64,000 bases of DNA from JAOUJD01 sp963841815 (lineage in GTDB: Bacteria > Pseudomonadota > Gammaproteobacteria > Burkholderiales > Burkholderiaceae_F): contig CAWJEE010000019.1 of NCBI GenBank assembly GCA_963841815.1, forward strand, positions 310,001-374,000, in the 5' to 3' direction. The notes below the pieces were generated by a model. That model was given only the letters and a program-made list of their open reading frames with translations, was not told where the DNA came from and ran no database searches. Position numbers and translations under genes: made by a program. This document shows positions 41,090 to 50,438 of this stretch, piece after piece; position 1 is the first letter of the stretch; the number at the start of each line of letters is the position of its first letter.

Positions 41090-43141
41090 TCAGGGCTGCT
41101 TCGGCCCGATCTGCGCCTCGAGGAACTTCAGCATCCGGTCGTACAGCTCGACGTTGTTGTCGACCGAACCATAGCCGTGCCCTTCGCCGGCCTTGACCAG
41201 CACGCCTTTCGGCGGATTCCCGGCGCGCTCGAGCGCGCTCTCCATGTTCCTGGTCTGCTCGATCGGCGTGCGGATGTCGTCCGCGCCGGCCCACATGAAC
41301 AGCGCCCCTTTCATGCGCGACGCCATGTTCACCGGCGACACCTCGCGCGATGCGGCGGGATTCTTGTCGGCACCGGTCAGTCGCCGCGCGAACGCCGCCG
41401 CCGCCGGGCTGTAGGCCGTGTCCCCGGACGCCGAGTTCGTGATGAGTTCCCAGTCGCTGACCGAGAGCCCGGCCACGCCGCACTTGAACAGATCCGGCGT
41501 CTTCGCCAGCGCCATCAACGTCGCGTAGCCGCCGTAGCTGGCACCGACGATGCACATCCGCGCGGGATCCGCGAAGCCCTGCCCGATCGCCCACTTTGCG
41601 GCGTCTTCGTGGTCCTCCTGCATCTGCCGGCCGACCGCCCCGAACGCACTGTAGTAGACCTTCGAGCCCAGGCCCGGGGTGCCGCGGAAGTTGGGAACGA
41701 CGACCGCGTAGCCGCGCGAGGCGAGGATCTGCGCCTCGCGGACGCCGTAGGTGAACTCGCCCCAGCGGTCGGCGCGCACCGTCGGCCCGCCGTGGATGTG
41801 AAGCACGGTCGGAAGCTTCTGGCCGGGCTTGTGGTCGCGCGGCAGGAAGTAGTACGAAGGAATCTCCAGCCCGTCGCGCGTCTTCAGGCGGAATGGACGC
41901 ATCTCGACGAGGTTGTCCGGCTTGATCCACGGCCGGCTGGACAGCACCTCTTCGAGCGTCTTCTTCTTCTCGTCGAGGAAGTACCACTTGACCGGCTGCC
42001 GGTCGGAGTACGACGTGACGAGCAGGCGATCGCCGTCGGGCGTCCGCGCGAACCGGTTGACCGTGCCGGGCAGCGCGCCGTCGAGCATGCGCTGCAGGCG
42101 CGTGTAGTTGGCGTCGGTCCAGACGACTTCGGGCTTGTCGCCCTGGACCTGGTAGCCGACGATGTTGTCGTTCGCCGGGTCGCGCACGAGGCCGGGCACG
42201 CGCTCTCCCAGCGCGTTGGCGCCCATGTCGTAGTGCGGGTGCTGCGCCGCGACCTCGCCCAGCTTCCGGGTGTTCGGGTCGTACTTGAACACGGCCATCG
42301 TGTCCCGGCCCTCGTTGGTCGCCACCAGCAGTGTCTGGTTGTCGGCCTCGAACGCGAGCGGCACGAACGCCGGGCCGACCGTCGCGTCGTAGCGGGCGAT
42401 CTCCTCCCACGGCGCCGACTCGGACTTGCGGTAGTGGATCGCATACAGCTGCGTATCCTTGATCCAGGCCCGCGCGACGCGCGGAACGTGGTTCCGGTCG
42501 AGCACCCACGACTCCACGTTCGACGGGCGCGACTCGGTGAGCAGCGTCCCGCGTCCCGTGCGCACGTTCAGCCGATACACATCGCTGGAGTCGGCCGAGC
42601 GCATGTTGCCGGCCGCGATCACCTCCTCGTCGTTGTTCGGCAGCGTGCGGATCAGTTCGTAGCGCCGGCACACCCGCTCGCCGCGGTTGCGGCACTCGCG
42701 CGAGGTCGGCGACAGCGTGCGGGGATCCTTGCCTTCGCGCGAGACCACGAACAGGCCGCCGCCGTCGGCCTGGCCCGGCCCGGTCGGCGTGTTGAACTGT
42801 CCAAGCGTGTACAGGATGCGGTCGTTGCCGACCCAGTTCACCGAGATCACGTCGAAGTTCGAGAAGTTCGTGAGCGCGTTGCCCTTGCGCGTCTCGAGGT
42901 CGATGACGACCAGGTTCATCCGGCCGTTGATCGGCGCGGTGGCCGCGAAGAACTTGCCGTTGTTCGACAGCACCGGGCTGGCGATGTCCGGATAGCGCAC
43001 GAAGTCCTTGACCGACAGCGGCGGCGGCGCGACCACTTCCGTCTTCGGGAACTGCACGGAAGGATTCGGCTGCGCCTGCGCGGCGGCGCCGATGGCCATG
43101 CCGGCCAACACGGCAGCAAGGACGGTTCTGGTCACAACCAT
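41090..43141 (-). CDS. S9 family peptidase (prolyl oligopeptidase-like), exported
   Basis: A 683-residue serine peptidase with a signal peptide (cleavage near AQAQ, residues 20-24), an N-terminal beta-propeller region (about 40-410) and a C-terminal alpha/beta-hydrolase domain (about 425-683). The nucleophile lies in GASYGGYATL, the Asp probably in WAGADDIRTP, and the His in GEGHGYGS. Secreted dipeptidyl aminopeptidases of this type digest peptides in the periplasm. AGGAG stands before ATG 43141. It faces aceE convergently. Confidence 0.9.
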   Translation of the reverse strand: MVVTRTVLAAVLAGMAIGAAAQAQPNPSVQFPKTEVVAPPPLSVKDFVRYPDIASPVLSNNGKFFAATAPINGRMNLVVIDLETRKGNALTNFSNFDVISVNWVGNDRILYTLGQFNTPTGPGQADGGGLFVVSREGKDPRTLSPTSRECRNRGERVCRRYELIRTLPNNDEEVIAAGNMRSADSSDVYRLNVRTGRGTLLTESRPSNVESWVLDRNHVPRVARAWIKDTQLYAIHYRKSESAPWEEIARYDATVGPAFVPLAFEADNQTLLVATNEGRDTMAVFKYDPNTRKLGEVAAQHPHYDMGANALGERVPGLVRDPANDNIVGYQVQGDKPEVVWTDANYTRLQRMLDGALPGTVNRFARTPDGDRLLVTSYSDRQPVKWYFLDEKKKTLEEVLSSRPWIKPDNLVEMRPFRLKTRDGLEIPSYYFLPRDHKPGQKLPTVLHIHGGPTVRADRWGEFTYGVREAQILASRGYAVVVPNFRGTPGLGSKVYYSAFGAVGRQMQEDHEDAAKWAIGQGFADPARMCIVGASYGGYATLMALAKTPDLFKCGVAGLSVSDWELITNSASGDTAYSPAAAAFARRLTGADKNPAASREVSPVNMASRMKGALFMWAGADDIRTPIEQTRNMESALERAGNPPKGVLVKAGEGHGYGSVDNNVELYDRMLKFLEAQIGPKQP

Positions 43142-43233
43142 GTTCACTCCTGAAGTGGGACGGCGGCGTGCGGGCGGCGCAGTGTCGCCGCAGCGCGCGA
43201 ACTCTACTACTGCGGCAATCCGGACCCGTTGCC

Positions 43234-44523
43234 TCACAGAATAAGGATTACCCGGAAGTCGTTGACGTTGGTGCGCGTCGGCCCCGTCTCGAGCAGGGCG
43301 CCCGCCGCGGCGAAGAATCCATACGCATCGTGCGTGTCCAGCGCCGCGCGCCCGGTCACGCCGTTCGCCGCGGCGCGCGCGCCGGCATCCGGTTCGAGCC
43401 ACGCGCCGGCATTGGTTTCGCTGCCGTCGATGCCGTCGGTGTCCGCGGCAAGCGCATGGACACCGGAGGCGCCGCCGAGTTCGACGGCGAGCGACAGCAG
43501 GAACTCGCTGCAGCGTCCGCCGCGACCCTTGGTCCCGGCCGGCAGCGTGACCGTGCACTCGCCCCCGGAGATCAGCGCGACCGGCGGCGCAAACGGCGCC
43601 CCGTGCGCGCGGACTTCATGCACGAGCGCCGCATACACCTTCGCCACTTCGCGCGCCTCGCCGGTCACCGTGTCGCCGAGGATCACCGGCCGGACGCCGG
43701 CGCGCCGGAACACCTCGGCGGCCGCTTCGAGGCTCCGGTGGGCAGTCGCGATCACGCGGTTCTCGACGCGCTCGAAGAACGGCGCGTCCGCCTTCGGCGT
43801 CTCGGGAATGTCGCCGTGCGCCCCGCGCGCCAGCCAGTCGGCGATCGTCGCCGGCGGCGCGACGTTCCAGCGACGCAGCACCGCCAGCGCATCCTCGTAC
43901 GTGGTGGGATCGGGCGCGCACGGCCCGGACGCGATGTCGCTCGGCGCATCGCCGGTCACGTCGGAAACGATCAGCGCCACGACGCGCGCGCCGCGGCCGG
44001 TCGCCGCCTCGGCGAGCCAACCGCCCGCGATCCGCGACAAGTGCTTGCGCACGACGTTCATCTGCTCGATCGGCGCCCCGCTGGCGAGCAACTGCCGGGT
44101 CATCGCCTTCAGGTCGGCCATCGGCACGGCGGCCACGGGCAGGCTCAGCAGGCTGGAGCCGCCTCCGGAGACGAGGACGAGCAGCAGGTCGTCCGGTCCT
44201 GCCTGCTGCGCGCGCCGCAGGATCTCGTGCGCCGCGGCCTCGCCGGCCTCGTCCGGCACCGGGTGCCCCGCCTCGACCACGCGGATGTGCCGTGTCGGCA
44301 GTCCGTGCGCATAGCGGGTGATGACGACGCCTTCCATCGGCACGTCGGGCCACGCGCGCTCGACCGCGACCACCATGCTCGCCGCCGCCTTGCCCGCACC
44401 CACGACCACCACCTTGCCGCGCGGACGCGGCGGCAGGTGCTCGCCGAGGATCTTCAGCGGATCCGCGGCGGCAACCGCGGCATCGAAGCTCGCGCGCATC
44501 AGAGCAATCGGGTCGGCGGTCAT
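43234..44523 (-). CDS. Glycerate 2-kinase (MOFRL/GckA type)
   Basis: A 429-residue kinase of the glycerate 2-kinase family, which phosphorylates D-glycerate to 2-phosphoglycerate. Visible are the N-terminal VVVVGAGKAAASM (about residues 38-50), the catalytic-loop region LVLVSGGGSSLLSLP, and the C-terminal MOFRL domain with SGGECTVTLPAGTKGRGGR and ADTDGIDGSETNAGAW. The start is ATG 44523, two bases after the upstream gene's stop, suggesting cotranscription, although the partner is not metabolically linked in an obvious way. Confidence 0.9.
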   Translation of the reverse strand: MTADPIALMRASFDAAVAAADPLKILGEHLPPRPRGKVVVVGAGKAAASMVVAVERAWPDVPMEGVVITRYAHGLPTRHIRVVEAGHPVPDEAGEAAAHEILRRAQQAGPDDLLLVLVSGGGSSLLSLPVAAVPMADLKAMTRQLLASGAPIEQMNVVRKHLSRIAGGWLAEAATGRGARVVALIVSDVTGDAPSDIASGPCAPDPTTYEDALAVLRRWNVAPPATIADWLARGAHGDIPETPKADAPFFERVENRVIATAHRSLEAAAEVFRRAGVRPVILGDTVTGEAREVAKVYAALVHEVRAHGAPFAPPVALISGGECTVTLPAGTKGRGGRCSEFLLSLAVELGGASGVHALAADTDGIDGSETNAGAWLEPDAGARAAANGVTGRAALDTHDAYGFFAAAGALLETGPTRTNVNDFRVILIL

Positions 44524-44525
44524 CG

Positions 44526-46583
44526 CTACTTGAGGATGCGGAACAGGTTGTGGTGCGCGTCGGTGAAGGTCGGAAGGCCCGGCCGGTCGGCGATCGGGCT
44601 GGCGACGTCACGCAGCGCCGGATGGTCGAGCAGTTTCCGGTCGCGCGTCACGAGGATCTGGTCGGTCGAGGACAGCCAGTACTCGGCACCGCTGGTGAAA
44701 TTGGGCTGGTCGGACACGACCACCGCCTCGAGCCCGAACTCGCTGGCGAGGCGCTTCACCACGGGCAGCAGGTCGATGTACCGGTTGGTTGCCTGGAACA
44801 CGATCACGCCGTCGTCGGCGAGGTGGCGCACGTAGAGCGCCATCGCCTCGCGCGTCACCAGGTGCATCGGGATCGAGTCGCCCGCGAACGCGTCGATGCC
44901 GAGCACGTCGTACCGGCGGGGCGCCTCGCGCTCGAGGCTGAGGCGGCCGTCGCCCAGCACGACAGCGGTCTTCGCCGACGTGTCCTTCACGAAGGTGAAC
45001 TCGGCGCTCGCCACGTCGACCACGCGCGGGCTGATCTCGTAGAAGACGAAGGTGTCGCCCGCGCGGCCATACGACGCGACCACGCCGGCGCCCAGCCCGA
45101 TGATCCCGACGTTGCGCGGTCCCGGGCGGCGCTCGTTCAGCGCGGCGAACAGGCGCCCGTAGCCCGAGCCCGGGCCGAAGTAATCGCTCGGCGTGTTCCT
45201 GAACTCTGCGCCCAGCAGTTGCCCGCCGTGCACGATGCCGCCGTGCAGCATCGAGCGGTACGGCACCGGCTCGCTGCGGTCGCGCGTCCGCACGACGCCG
45301 TAGAAGTCGCGCCACATGACACGCGTGTCGCGCGCGTACTCCTGCGCGCCTTGCACCGCAAACCAGCCGGTCGCCGCGACGACGGCCACGCCCACCAGGC
45401 GCGTCCATCCGCCGAGCTGGACCAGCACCAGCAGCGCGAGCAGCACGAGCGCGACGTTGACCTCGAAGTAGCCGGGCAGCGTGAGCGGCGCGACGATCGC
45501 GACCAGCACCGCGCCGAGCGCGCCGCCGACCGACAGCATCAGGTAGAACCGGGTCAGGTAGCGCGGGTCGGGCTTCATCCGCGCGAGTTCGCCGTGGCAG
45601 AACATGCAGGCGGCGAACAGGCCCACGAAGAACACCGTGACCGCGAGCTTCAGGTCGAGCGACGGGATGAGGTAGGCCATCGCCGGCACCAGGCCCGCCA
45701 GAGCGATGACGAAGAACCAGCGCTGGTACCAGCGCGGATGGTCGAAGGTCAGGATGAACGTCAGCAGGTAGATCGACAGCGGCAGCACCCAGAGGAAGGG
45801 CACGCTGGCGATGTTCTGCGTCACGTGGTTGGTGACGGCCAGAAGCATCACGGAGCCCATCGCCGATAGCGCGAGCCAGGTCAGCTGCGTGCGCACCGCC
45901 GGTGGCGCGGCAGAGGTCGAGGCGCTGGCGCCCGCCTGCACCGGCTCGCCTTCGGTGGCCGCCGCGGCGCGCAGCGAGGCCCAGCCGGTGGCCGCGCACA
46001 CGCCGACGAATACGATGTAAAGCGCCGACCAGCCCCAGCCGAGCGCAACGAGGTCGAACCACGGCTCGAGCAGGATCGGGAAGCCGAGCAGCGCGAGCAG
46101 CGATGCGAAGTTCGACAGCGCGAACAGCCGGTACGGCACGGCGCTGCGGAAGCGCCGCCAGTACCAGGACTGCAGCAGCGGCGTCGTCGTCGACAGCAGG
46201 AAGTACGGCAGGCCGATCGTCGCCGTCAGCAGCAGCAGGATGCGCAGAGTGGGCTCTTCGTCGCCGTGCGGCTTCCAGGCCGGCGAGGCGAGGATCGGCA
46301 GCGACAGCAGCGAGACGGCGAGCAGCACGACGTGCAGCGTCGTCTGGCGCCGGACGCCGAGCCGGGTCGTCCAGTCCGCGTAGGCGTAGCCCGCGAGCAG
46401 CGTCGACTGGAAGAACACCAGTGCGGTGGTCCACACGCCGGACGATCCGCCGAACCACGGCAGGATCTGCTTCGCGATGATCGGCTGGACCAGGAACAGC
46501 AGGAACGCCGACAGGAAGATCGTCAGCGCGTACGGCAGCACGGACGGCCGCTCGGAAGTGCCGACGACGGCGGTGGAGGACAT
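44526..46583 (-). CDS. Membrane-bound spermidine synthase-like protein
   Basis: A 685-residue fusion: an N-terminal part with about ten to twelve hydrophobic helices (residues about 25-430) and a C-terminal spermidine-synthase-like Rossmann domain (GIIGLGAGVVASYG, YEISPRVVDVA, LGDGRLSLERE, DAFAGDSIPMHL). The class is known as fused MFS/spermidine synthase. The aminopropyltransferase signature is only partly kept, so activity as a polyamine synthase is uncertain. The start is ATG 46583. It precedes the glycerate kinase by 2 bp. Confidence 0.85.
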   Translation of the reverse strand: MSSTAVVGTSERPSVLPYALTIFLSAFLLFLVQPIIAKQILPWFGGSSGVWTTALVFFQSTLLAGYAYADWTTRLGVRRQTTLHVVLLAVSLLSLPILASPAWKPHGDEEPTLRILLLLTATIGLPYFLLSTTTPLLQSWYWRRFRSAVPYRLFALSNFASLLALLGFPILLEPWFDLVALGWGWSALYIVFVGVCAATGWASLRAAAATEGEPVQAGASASTSAAPPAVRTQLTWLALSAMGSVMLLAVTNHVTQNIASVPFLWVLPLSIYLLTFILTFDHPRWYQRWFFVIALAGLVPAMAYLIPSLDLKLAVTVFFVGLFAACMFCHGELARMKPDPRYLTRFYLMLSVGGALGAVLVAIVAPLTLPGYFEVNVALVLLALLVLVQLGGWTRLVGVAVVAATGWFAVQGAQEYARDTRVMWRDFYGVVRTRDRSEPVPYRSMLHGGIVHGGQLLGAEFRNTPSDYFGPGSGYGRLFAALNERRPGPRNVGIIGLGAGVVASYGRAGDTFVFYEISPRVVDVASAEFTFVKDTSAKTAVVLGDGRLSLEREAPRRYDVLGIDAFAGDSIPMHLVTREAMALYVRHLADDGVIVFQATNRYIDLLPVVKRLASEFGLEAVVVSDQPNFTSGAEYWLSSTDQILVTRDRKLLDHPALRDVASPIADRPGLPTFTDAHHNLFRILK

Positions 46584-46643
46584 GCGACGGGACCTGCGGG
46601 CCAAAGCGCGCGATTATCCACCCGATCCACCGGGATCGGCCGG

Positions 46644-48077
46644 CTACAGCAGCGGACTGACGAGCCGCGCGAGGTTCTGCGCCAGTTCCTGCGCAAAGGG
46701 TCGGCGGCGCCACGCGTCGAGGGTGATGCGGCGCGTGCCGTGCATGTACCGCTCCTCGAGCGCTGCCAGTTGCGTCGCGATCCGCCGGTCGAAGAACAGC
46801 GCCACCACTTCCTCGTTCAGCTCGAACGAACGCATATCCATGTTGCAGGTACCGATCCACGCGACCTGCCCGTCGATCGACACGGACTTGGTGTGCAGGA
46901 AAGCCTCCGTGTACGCGTGGATCTGGACGCCGGCCGCGAGCAGTTCCTCGTAGTACGAACGCTGCGCATTTCCCACCAGGAACTGGTCCATGTGGTCGTC
47001 GACGATGAGGTGCACCTCGGCCCCGCGCAGCACCGCGGTCTCGAGCGCGTTCTGGAACGACTGGCCCGGAATGAAGTACGGAGTCGTCACGACGACGCGC
47101 TTCGTCGCCAGGTGGATCAGGTTCACGACCATGCGCTGCGCCGGCCGGGTCGACGACGACGGGCCATTCGGCAGCACCTGCGCCGGAACGTCGCCGGCCG
47201 CCCGCGGCGCCGGGAAACAGTCGTCGCCGACGTATTCGGCCGTTTCGACGTACCAGTCGGACGCGAACACCGCCTGCAACTGCAGCGCGGACGGCCCTTC
47301 GATGCGCACCATCAGCTCGCTGTATGTCAGGCCCGGCCTGAAGTCCGCGGCGATCATGTTCTGCGAACCGGTGTAGCCGACGCGTCCGTCGACGACCGCC
47401 AGCTTGCGGTGGTTGCGCAGGTCGAAGCGCGCCGCCTTGCGTCCCACGCGGACCGGCAGCGCGACGCGGACGTCGACGCCGAGCGCGCGCAGCTGCGGCA
47501 CGAGCACGGGCAGGCGCGGGCGCGAGCCGAACGCGTCGACAAGCACGCGGCACCTGACTCCGCGCGCCGCGGCGCGGCCGAGCGCCTCGATCACCGGGGC
47601 GGTCCGTTCGTCGCTTGCGAAGATGTAGAAGCACAGGTGGACGCTGCCCTGCGCCGCGTCGATGTCGGCGGCGATGCGCGCCAGCGTTCCCGAGTAGTCC
47701 GTCAGCAGCTCGACCGCATTGCCGCCGAAGTTGGGAAGCAGGCCGAGGTCGGTGGCGAGTTGCACGCTGGGCTCGTATTGCGGGGTGACCGCGGGCGGCG
47801 CGAGCAGCGGCAGCGCGCGCATCTTCTGCCGGATCGGCTCGACGAGGTGCATGAACCGTCGGAACCGCTCGGTGCGCCAGCGGGGAACCCGCGGCCTGCC
47901 GATGAGCAGGTACAGGACCAGTCCGAGCCACGGCAGGAAGAAGATGAAGAGCAGCCAGCCCTTCGCGGCCTCCGGCGAGCGCCGCGTCGGCACGATCGGC
48001 AGCATCGCCAGGCGGATCGCCCAGTCGCTGACGACGAACAGGGTCGCCCAGAAGCCGGTGGTCTCGAGGTCGGTCAT
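46644..48077 (-). CDS. cls: Cardiolipin synthase (phospholipase D family)
   Basis: A 477-residue inner-membrane enzyme condensing two phosphatidylglycerols to cardiolipin. It has two N-terminal helices (about residues 10-30 and 40-60) and two PLD catalytic HKD motifs: HRKLAVVDG (about 225) and HTKSVSIDG (about 397), each followed by the expected GSQN-type segments (GYTGSQNM, GTCNMDMRS). The typical Cls order and length fit. The start is ATG 48077. Confidence 0.93.
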   Translation of the reverse strand: MTDLETTGFWATLFVVSDWAIRLAMLPIVPTRRSPEAAKGWLLFIFFLPWLGLVLYLLIGRPRVPRWRTERFRRFMHLVEPIRQKMRALPLLAPPAVTPQYEPSVQLATDLGLLPNFGGNAVELLTDYSGTLARIAADIDAAQGSVHLCFYIFASDERTAPVIEALGRAAARGVRCRVLVDAFGSRPRLPVLVPQLRALGVDVRVALPVRVGRKAARFDLRNHRKLAVVDGRVGYTGSQNMIAADFRPGLTYSELMVRIEGPSALQLQAVFASDWYVETAEYVGDDCFPAPRAAGDVPAQVLPNGPSSSTRPAQRMVVNLIHLATKRVVVTTPYFIPGQSFQNALETAVLRGAEVHLIVDDHMDQFLVGNAQRSYYEELLAAGVQIHAYTEAFLHTKSVSIDGQVAWIGTCNMDMRSFELNEEVVALFFDRRIATQLAALEERYMHGTRRITLDAWRRRPFAQELAQNLARLVSPLL

Positions 48078-48129
48078 TCAGGCGCTGGCGGGACCAGCGG
48101 CGGCAAGGCCGGCGCCCCGCGCTGATGCC

Positions 48130-48864
48130 TCAGTGGTGCAGGATCTTGGACAGGAAGAGCTGCGCGCGCTCCGAGCGAGGTTTGCCGAAGAACTCGGCCT
48201 TGGTCGCGTCCTCGACGATCTCGCCCTGGTCCATGAAGACGACGCGGTGCGCCACCTTGTGCGCGAAGCCCATCTCGTGGGTCACGACCATCATGGTCAT
48301 GCCTTCCTTCGCGAGCTGCACCATGACGTCGAGCACCTCGTTGATCATCTCGGGGTCGAGCGCCGAGGTAGGCTCGTCGAACAGCATGCAGATCGGGTCC
48401 ATCGACAGCGCGCGCGCGATCGCCACCCGCTGCTGCTGGCCGCCCGAGAGCTGGCCGGGAAACTTGTCCGCCTGCGACTTCAGCCCGACGCGATCGAGCA
48501 GCCTCATGCCGCGCTCCCTCGCCTCGTCCTGGCTGCGCCCCAGCACCTTGATCTGCGCGAGCGTCAGGTTCTCGGTGATCGTCAGGTGCGGGAAGAGCTC
48601 GAAGTGCTGGAACACCATGCCGACGCGCGACCGCAGCTTCGGCAAGTCGGTCTTCGGATCGCCCACCGAGATGCCGTCGACGTGCACGACGCCTTCCTGG
48701 AAGGGCTCGAGCGCGTTGACGCACTTGATCAGCGTCGACTTGCCGGAGCCGGATGGGCCGCACACGACCACGACCTCGCCCTTCTCGACCTTCGTGGAGC
48801 AGTTGGACAGGACCTTGAAGGTTCCGTACCACTTCGAGACGCCCTTCATCTCGATCATTGCCAT
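48130..48864 (-). CDS. gltL: Amino acid ABC transporter ATP-binding protein GltL-like
   Basis: A 244-residue ATPase for a polar amino acid importer. The Walker A motif is GPSGSGKST (about 36-44), Q-loop MVFQHFELFPH, signature LSGGQQQRVAIARAL, Walker B MLFDEPTSALDPE and H-loop VVTHEMGFA. It is the last gene of the minus-strand gltIJKL-like operon, 15 bp after gltK. Glutamate/aspartate is the probable substrate by synteny and by the binding protein's type. Confidence 0.93.
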   Translation of the reverse strand: MAMIEMKGVSKWYGTFKVLSNCSTKVEKGEVVVVCGPSGSGKSTLIKCVNALEPFQEGVVHVDGISVGDPKTDLPKLRSRVGMVFQHFELFPHLTITENLTLAQIKVLGRSQDEARERGMRLLDRVGLKSQADKFPGQLSGGQQQRVAIARALSMDPICMLFDEPTSALDPEMINEVLDVMVQLAKEGMTMMVVTHEMGFAHKVAHRVVFMDQGEIVEDATKAEFFGKPRSERAQLFLSKILHH

Positions 48865-48879
48865 CGCGTTGCCTGCTCC

Positions 48880-49563
48880 CTAGCGAATCACTGCGATCTT
48901 CCTCTGCAGCCGCTTCACCATGAAGGACAGCGCGTAGCAGAGCACGAAGTAGACGATCGCGACGAAGAGGTACATCTCGACGAGGCGCGAGTCGCGCTGC
49001 GCGATCTTCGAGGCGGCGCCGACGAAGTCCGTCGCCGAGATCACGTACACGAGCGAGGTGTCCTGGAACAGGATGATGGTCTGGGTCAGCAGCACCGGCA
49101 GCATGTTGCGGAACGCCTGCGGCAGGATCACCAGCCGCATCGACTGGCCGTACGTCAGCCCGAGCGCATAGGCCGAGTACACCTGCCCGCGCGGGATCGA
49201 CTGGATGCCCGCGCGCATGATCTCGCAGAAGTAGGCGGCCTCGAACATGATGAAGGTGATCATCGCGGTGCGCTCCGCGCCCACCTGCGGCGGCCGCTCG
49301 GCGCCGGTGATGCCTTGCAGGATCAGCGGCACCAGGAAGAAGAACCAGAAGATCACCAGCACCAGCGGGATCGACCGCATCAGGTTCACGTAGCCCGCGG
49401 CGGAGTTCGAGAGCCACCTGATCGACGACAGCCGGGCGAGCGCGAGCAGCGTGCCGAAGAAGAGCCCCCCGATCGCCGAAGTGGCGGTGAGCTGCAGCGT
49501 GTACTGCATGCCCTTCCAGAGGTAGGGCAGCGAATGGGTGACGACGGAGAAGTCGAGGTTCAT
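48880..49563 (-). CDS. gltK: Amino acid ABC transporter permease GltK-like
   Basis: A 227-residue inner-membrane permease with about five helices. It contains the polar amino acid permease EAA-type loop (ALGLTYGQSMRLVILPQAFRN region) and SIPLVLVIFWFFF. It forms a heterodimeric channel with GltJ. ATG 49563 overlaps the gltJ stop (ATGA), giving tight coupling. GltL follows. Confidence 0.92.
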   Translation of the reverse strand: MNLDFSVVTHSLPYLWKGMQYTLQLTATSAIGGLFFGTLLALARLSSIRWLSNSAAGYVNLMRSIPLVLVIFWFFFLVPLILQGITGAERPPQVGAERTAMITFIMFEAAYFCEIMRAGIQSIPRGQVYSAYALGLTYGQSMRLVILPQAFRNMLPVLLTQTIILFQDTSLVYVISATDFVGAASKIAQRDSRLVEMYLFVAIVYFVLCYALSFMVKRLQRKIAVIR

Positions 49564-50297
49564 TTGCCGCCGCCGATGTAGCCGGGCACCGCCACGCGGC
49601 GTTCGACGTAGGCCATCACCCGGTTGGCCGTCATCGCGATCGCGATGTAGATGAGCGTGGCGGCGGTGAATGCCTCGAAGAAGTTGAACGTGTACTCGCC
49701 CATCTCGCGCGAGCGGAACGTCAGCTCCGCCAGGCCGATCGTGAGCGCGATGGACGAGTTCTTGATCAGGTTCATCGTCTCGCTGGTCAGCGGCGGGATG
49801 ACGATCCGGAAGGCCATCGGCAGCAGGACATAGCGGTAGACCTGCACCTGCGTGAGGCCGACCGCGAGGCCGGCGTTGCGCTGTCCCCGCGACAGCGACT
49901 GGATGCCCGCGCGCACCTGCTCTGCGATCCGCGCCGAAGTGAAGAGGCCGAGGCACAGGACCGCGGAGAGGAACTGCGCGTGCGCGGGTTCGGCCTCGAT
50001 CATCCAGCGCTTGAGCGGCGGGATGAACTCGGGGATCACGAAGTACCAGAGGAACATCTGCACCAGCAGCGGGATGTTCCGGAAGAGCTCGACCCAGGCG
50101 TTGCCGAGCCGGACCATCCAGGGCCTGTCGGTGGTGCGGATCGTGCCGATCAGCGCACCGACCGACATCGCGATGACCCAGGCGATGGCCGATACCGCCA
50201 GCGTCCACACCAGGCCAGCGGCGATCCACTGCCAGTAGAACGCGTCGCCATCGGGCGTCTGCTGGAAGAAGACGCCCCAGTTCCAGTTGTATTTCAC
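49560..50297 (-). CDS. gltJ: Amino acid ABC transporter permease GltJ-like
   Basis: A 245-residue permease with the first-position layout of GltJ: MKYNWNWGVFFQQTPDG at the N-terminus, ELFRNIPLLVQMFLWYF, and the EAA-like loop AVGLTQVQVYRYVLLPMAFR. It pairs with GltK. It is preceded by a hairpin (50366-50396) between gltI and gltJ, which likely sets the usual high ratio of binding protein to membrane subunits. Confidence 0.92.
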   Translation of the reverse strand: MKYNWNWGVFFQQTPDGDAFYWQWIAAGLVWTLAVSAIAWVIAMSVGALIGTIRTTDRPWMVRLGNAWVELFRNIPLLVQMFLWYFVIPEFIPPLKRWMIEAEPAHAQFLSAVLCLGLFTSARIAEQVRAGIQSLSRGQRNAGLAVGLTQVQVYRYVLLPMAFRIVIPPLTSETMNLIKNSSIALTIGLAELTFRSREMGEYTFNFFEAFTAATLIYIAIAMTANRVMAYVERRVAVPGYIGGGK

Positions 50298-50365
50298 GGT
50301 GTCCGTTCCCCCGGGCGCTGAGGCCGACCCGGGCTCCCCCGGGCGAAGCTTGCCCCAAAATTCAA

Positions 50366-50396
50366 AGGGCCGGAAGCGCGTGGCGCCTCCGGCCCT
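50366..50396 (-). terminator. gltI-gltJ intercistronic hairpin
   Basis: AGGGCCGGA and its perfect complement enclose a 13-nt GC-rich loop, with TTTGAATTTT just downstream on the minus strand. It is a partial terminator or mRNA-end stabiliser for the abundant gltI transcript. Confidence 0.75.
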
Positions 50397-50438
50397 CGAA
50401 GTCCAGGCTGCCCGCTGGAAGCGGACAGTCCCGCGGTG

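Noticed and set aside
44608..47931. An 1107-codon minus-strand frame running across cls and the spermidine-synthase-like gene
   Set aside because: It is the other-frame shadow of two real genes, with Arg/Ala-rich low-complexity translation and no motif.
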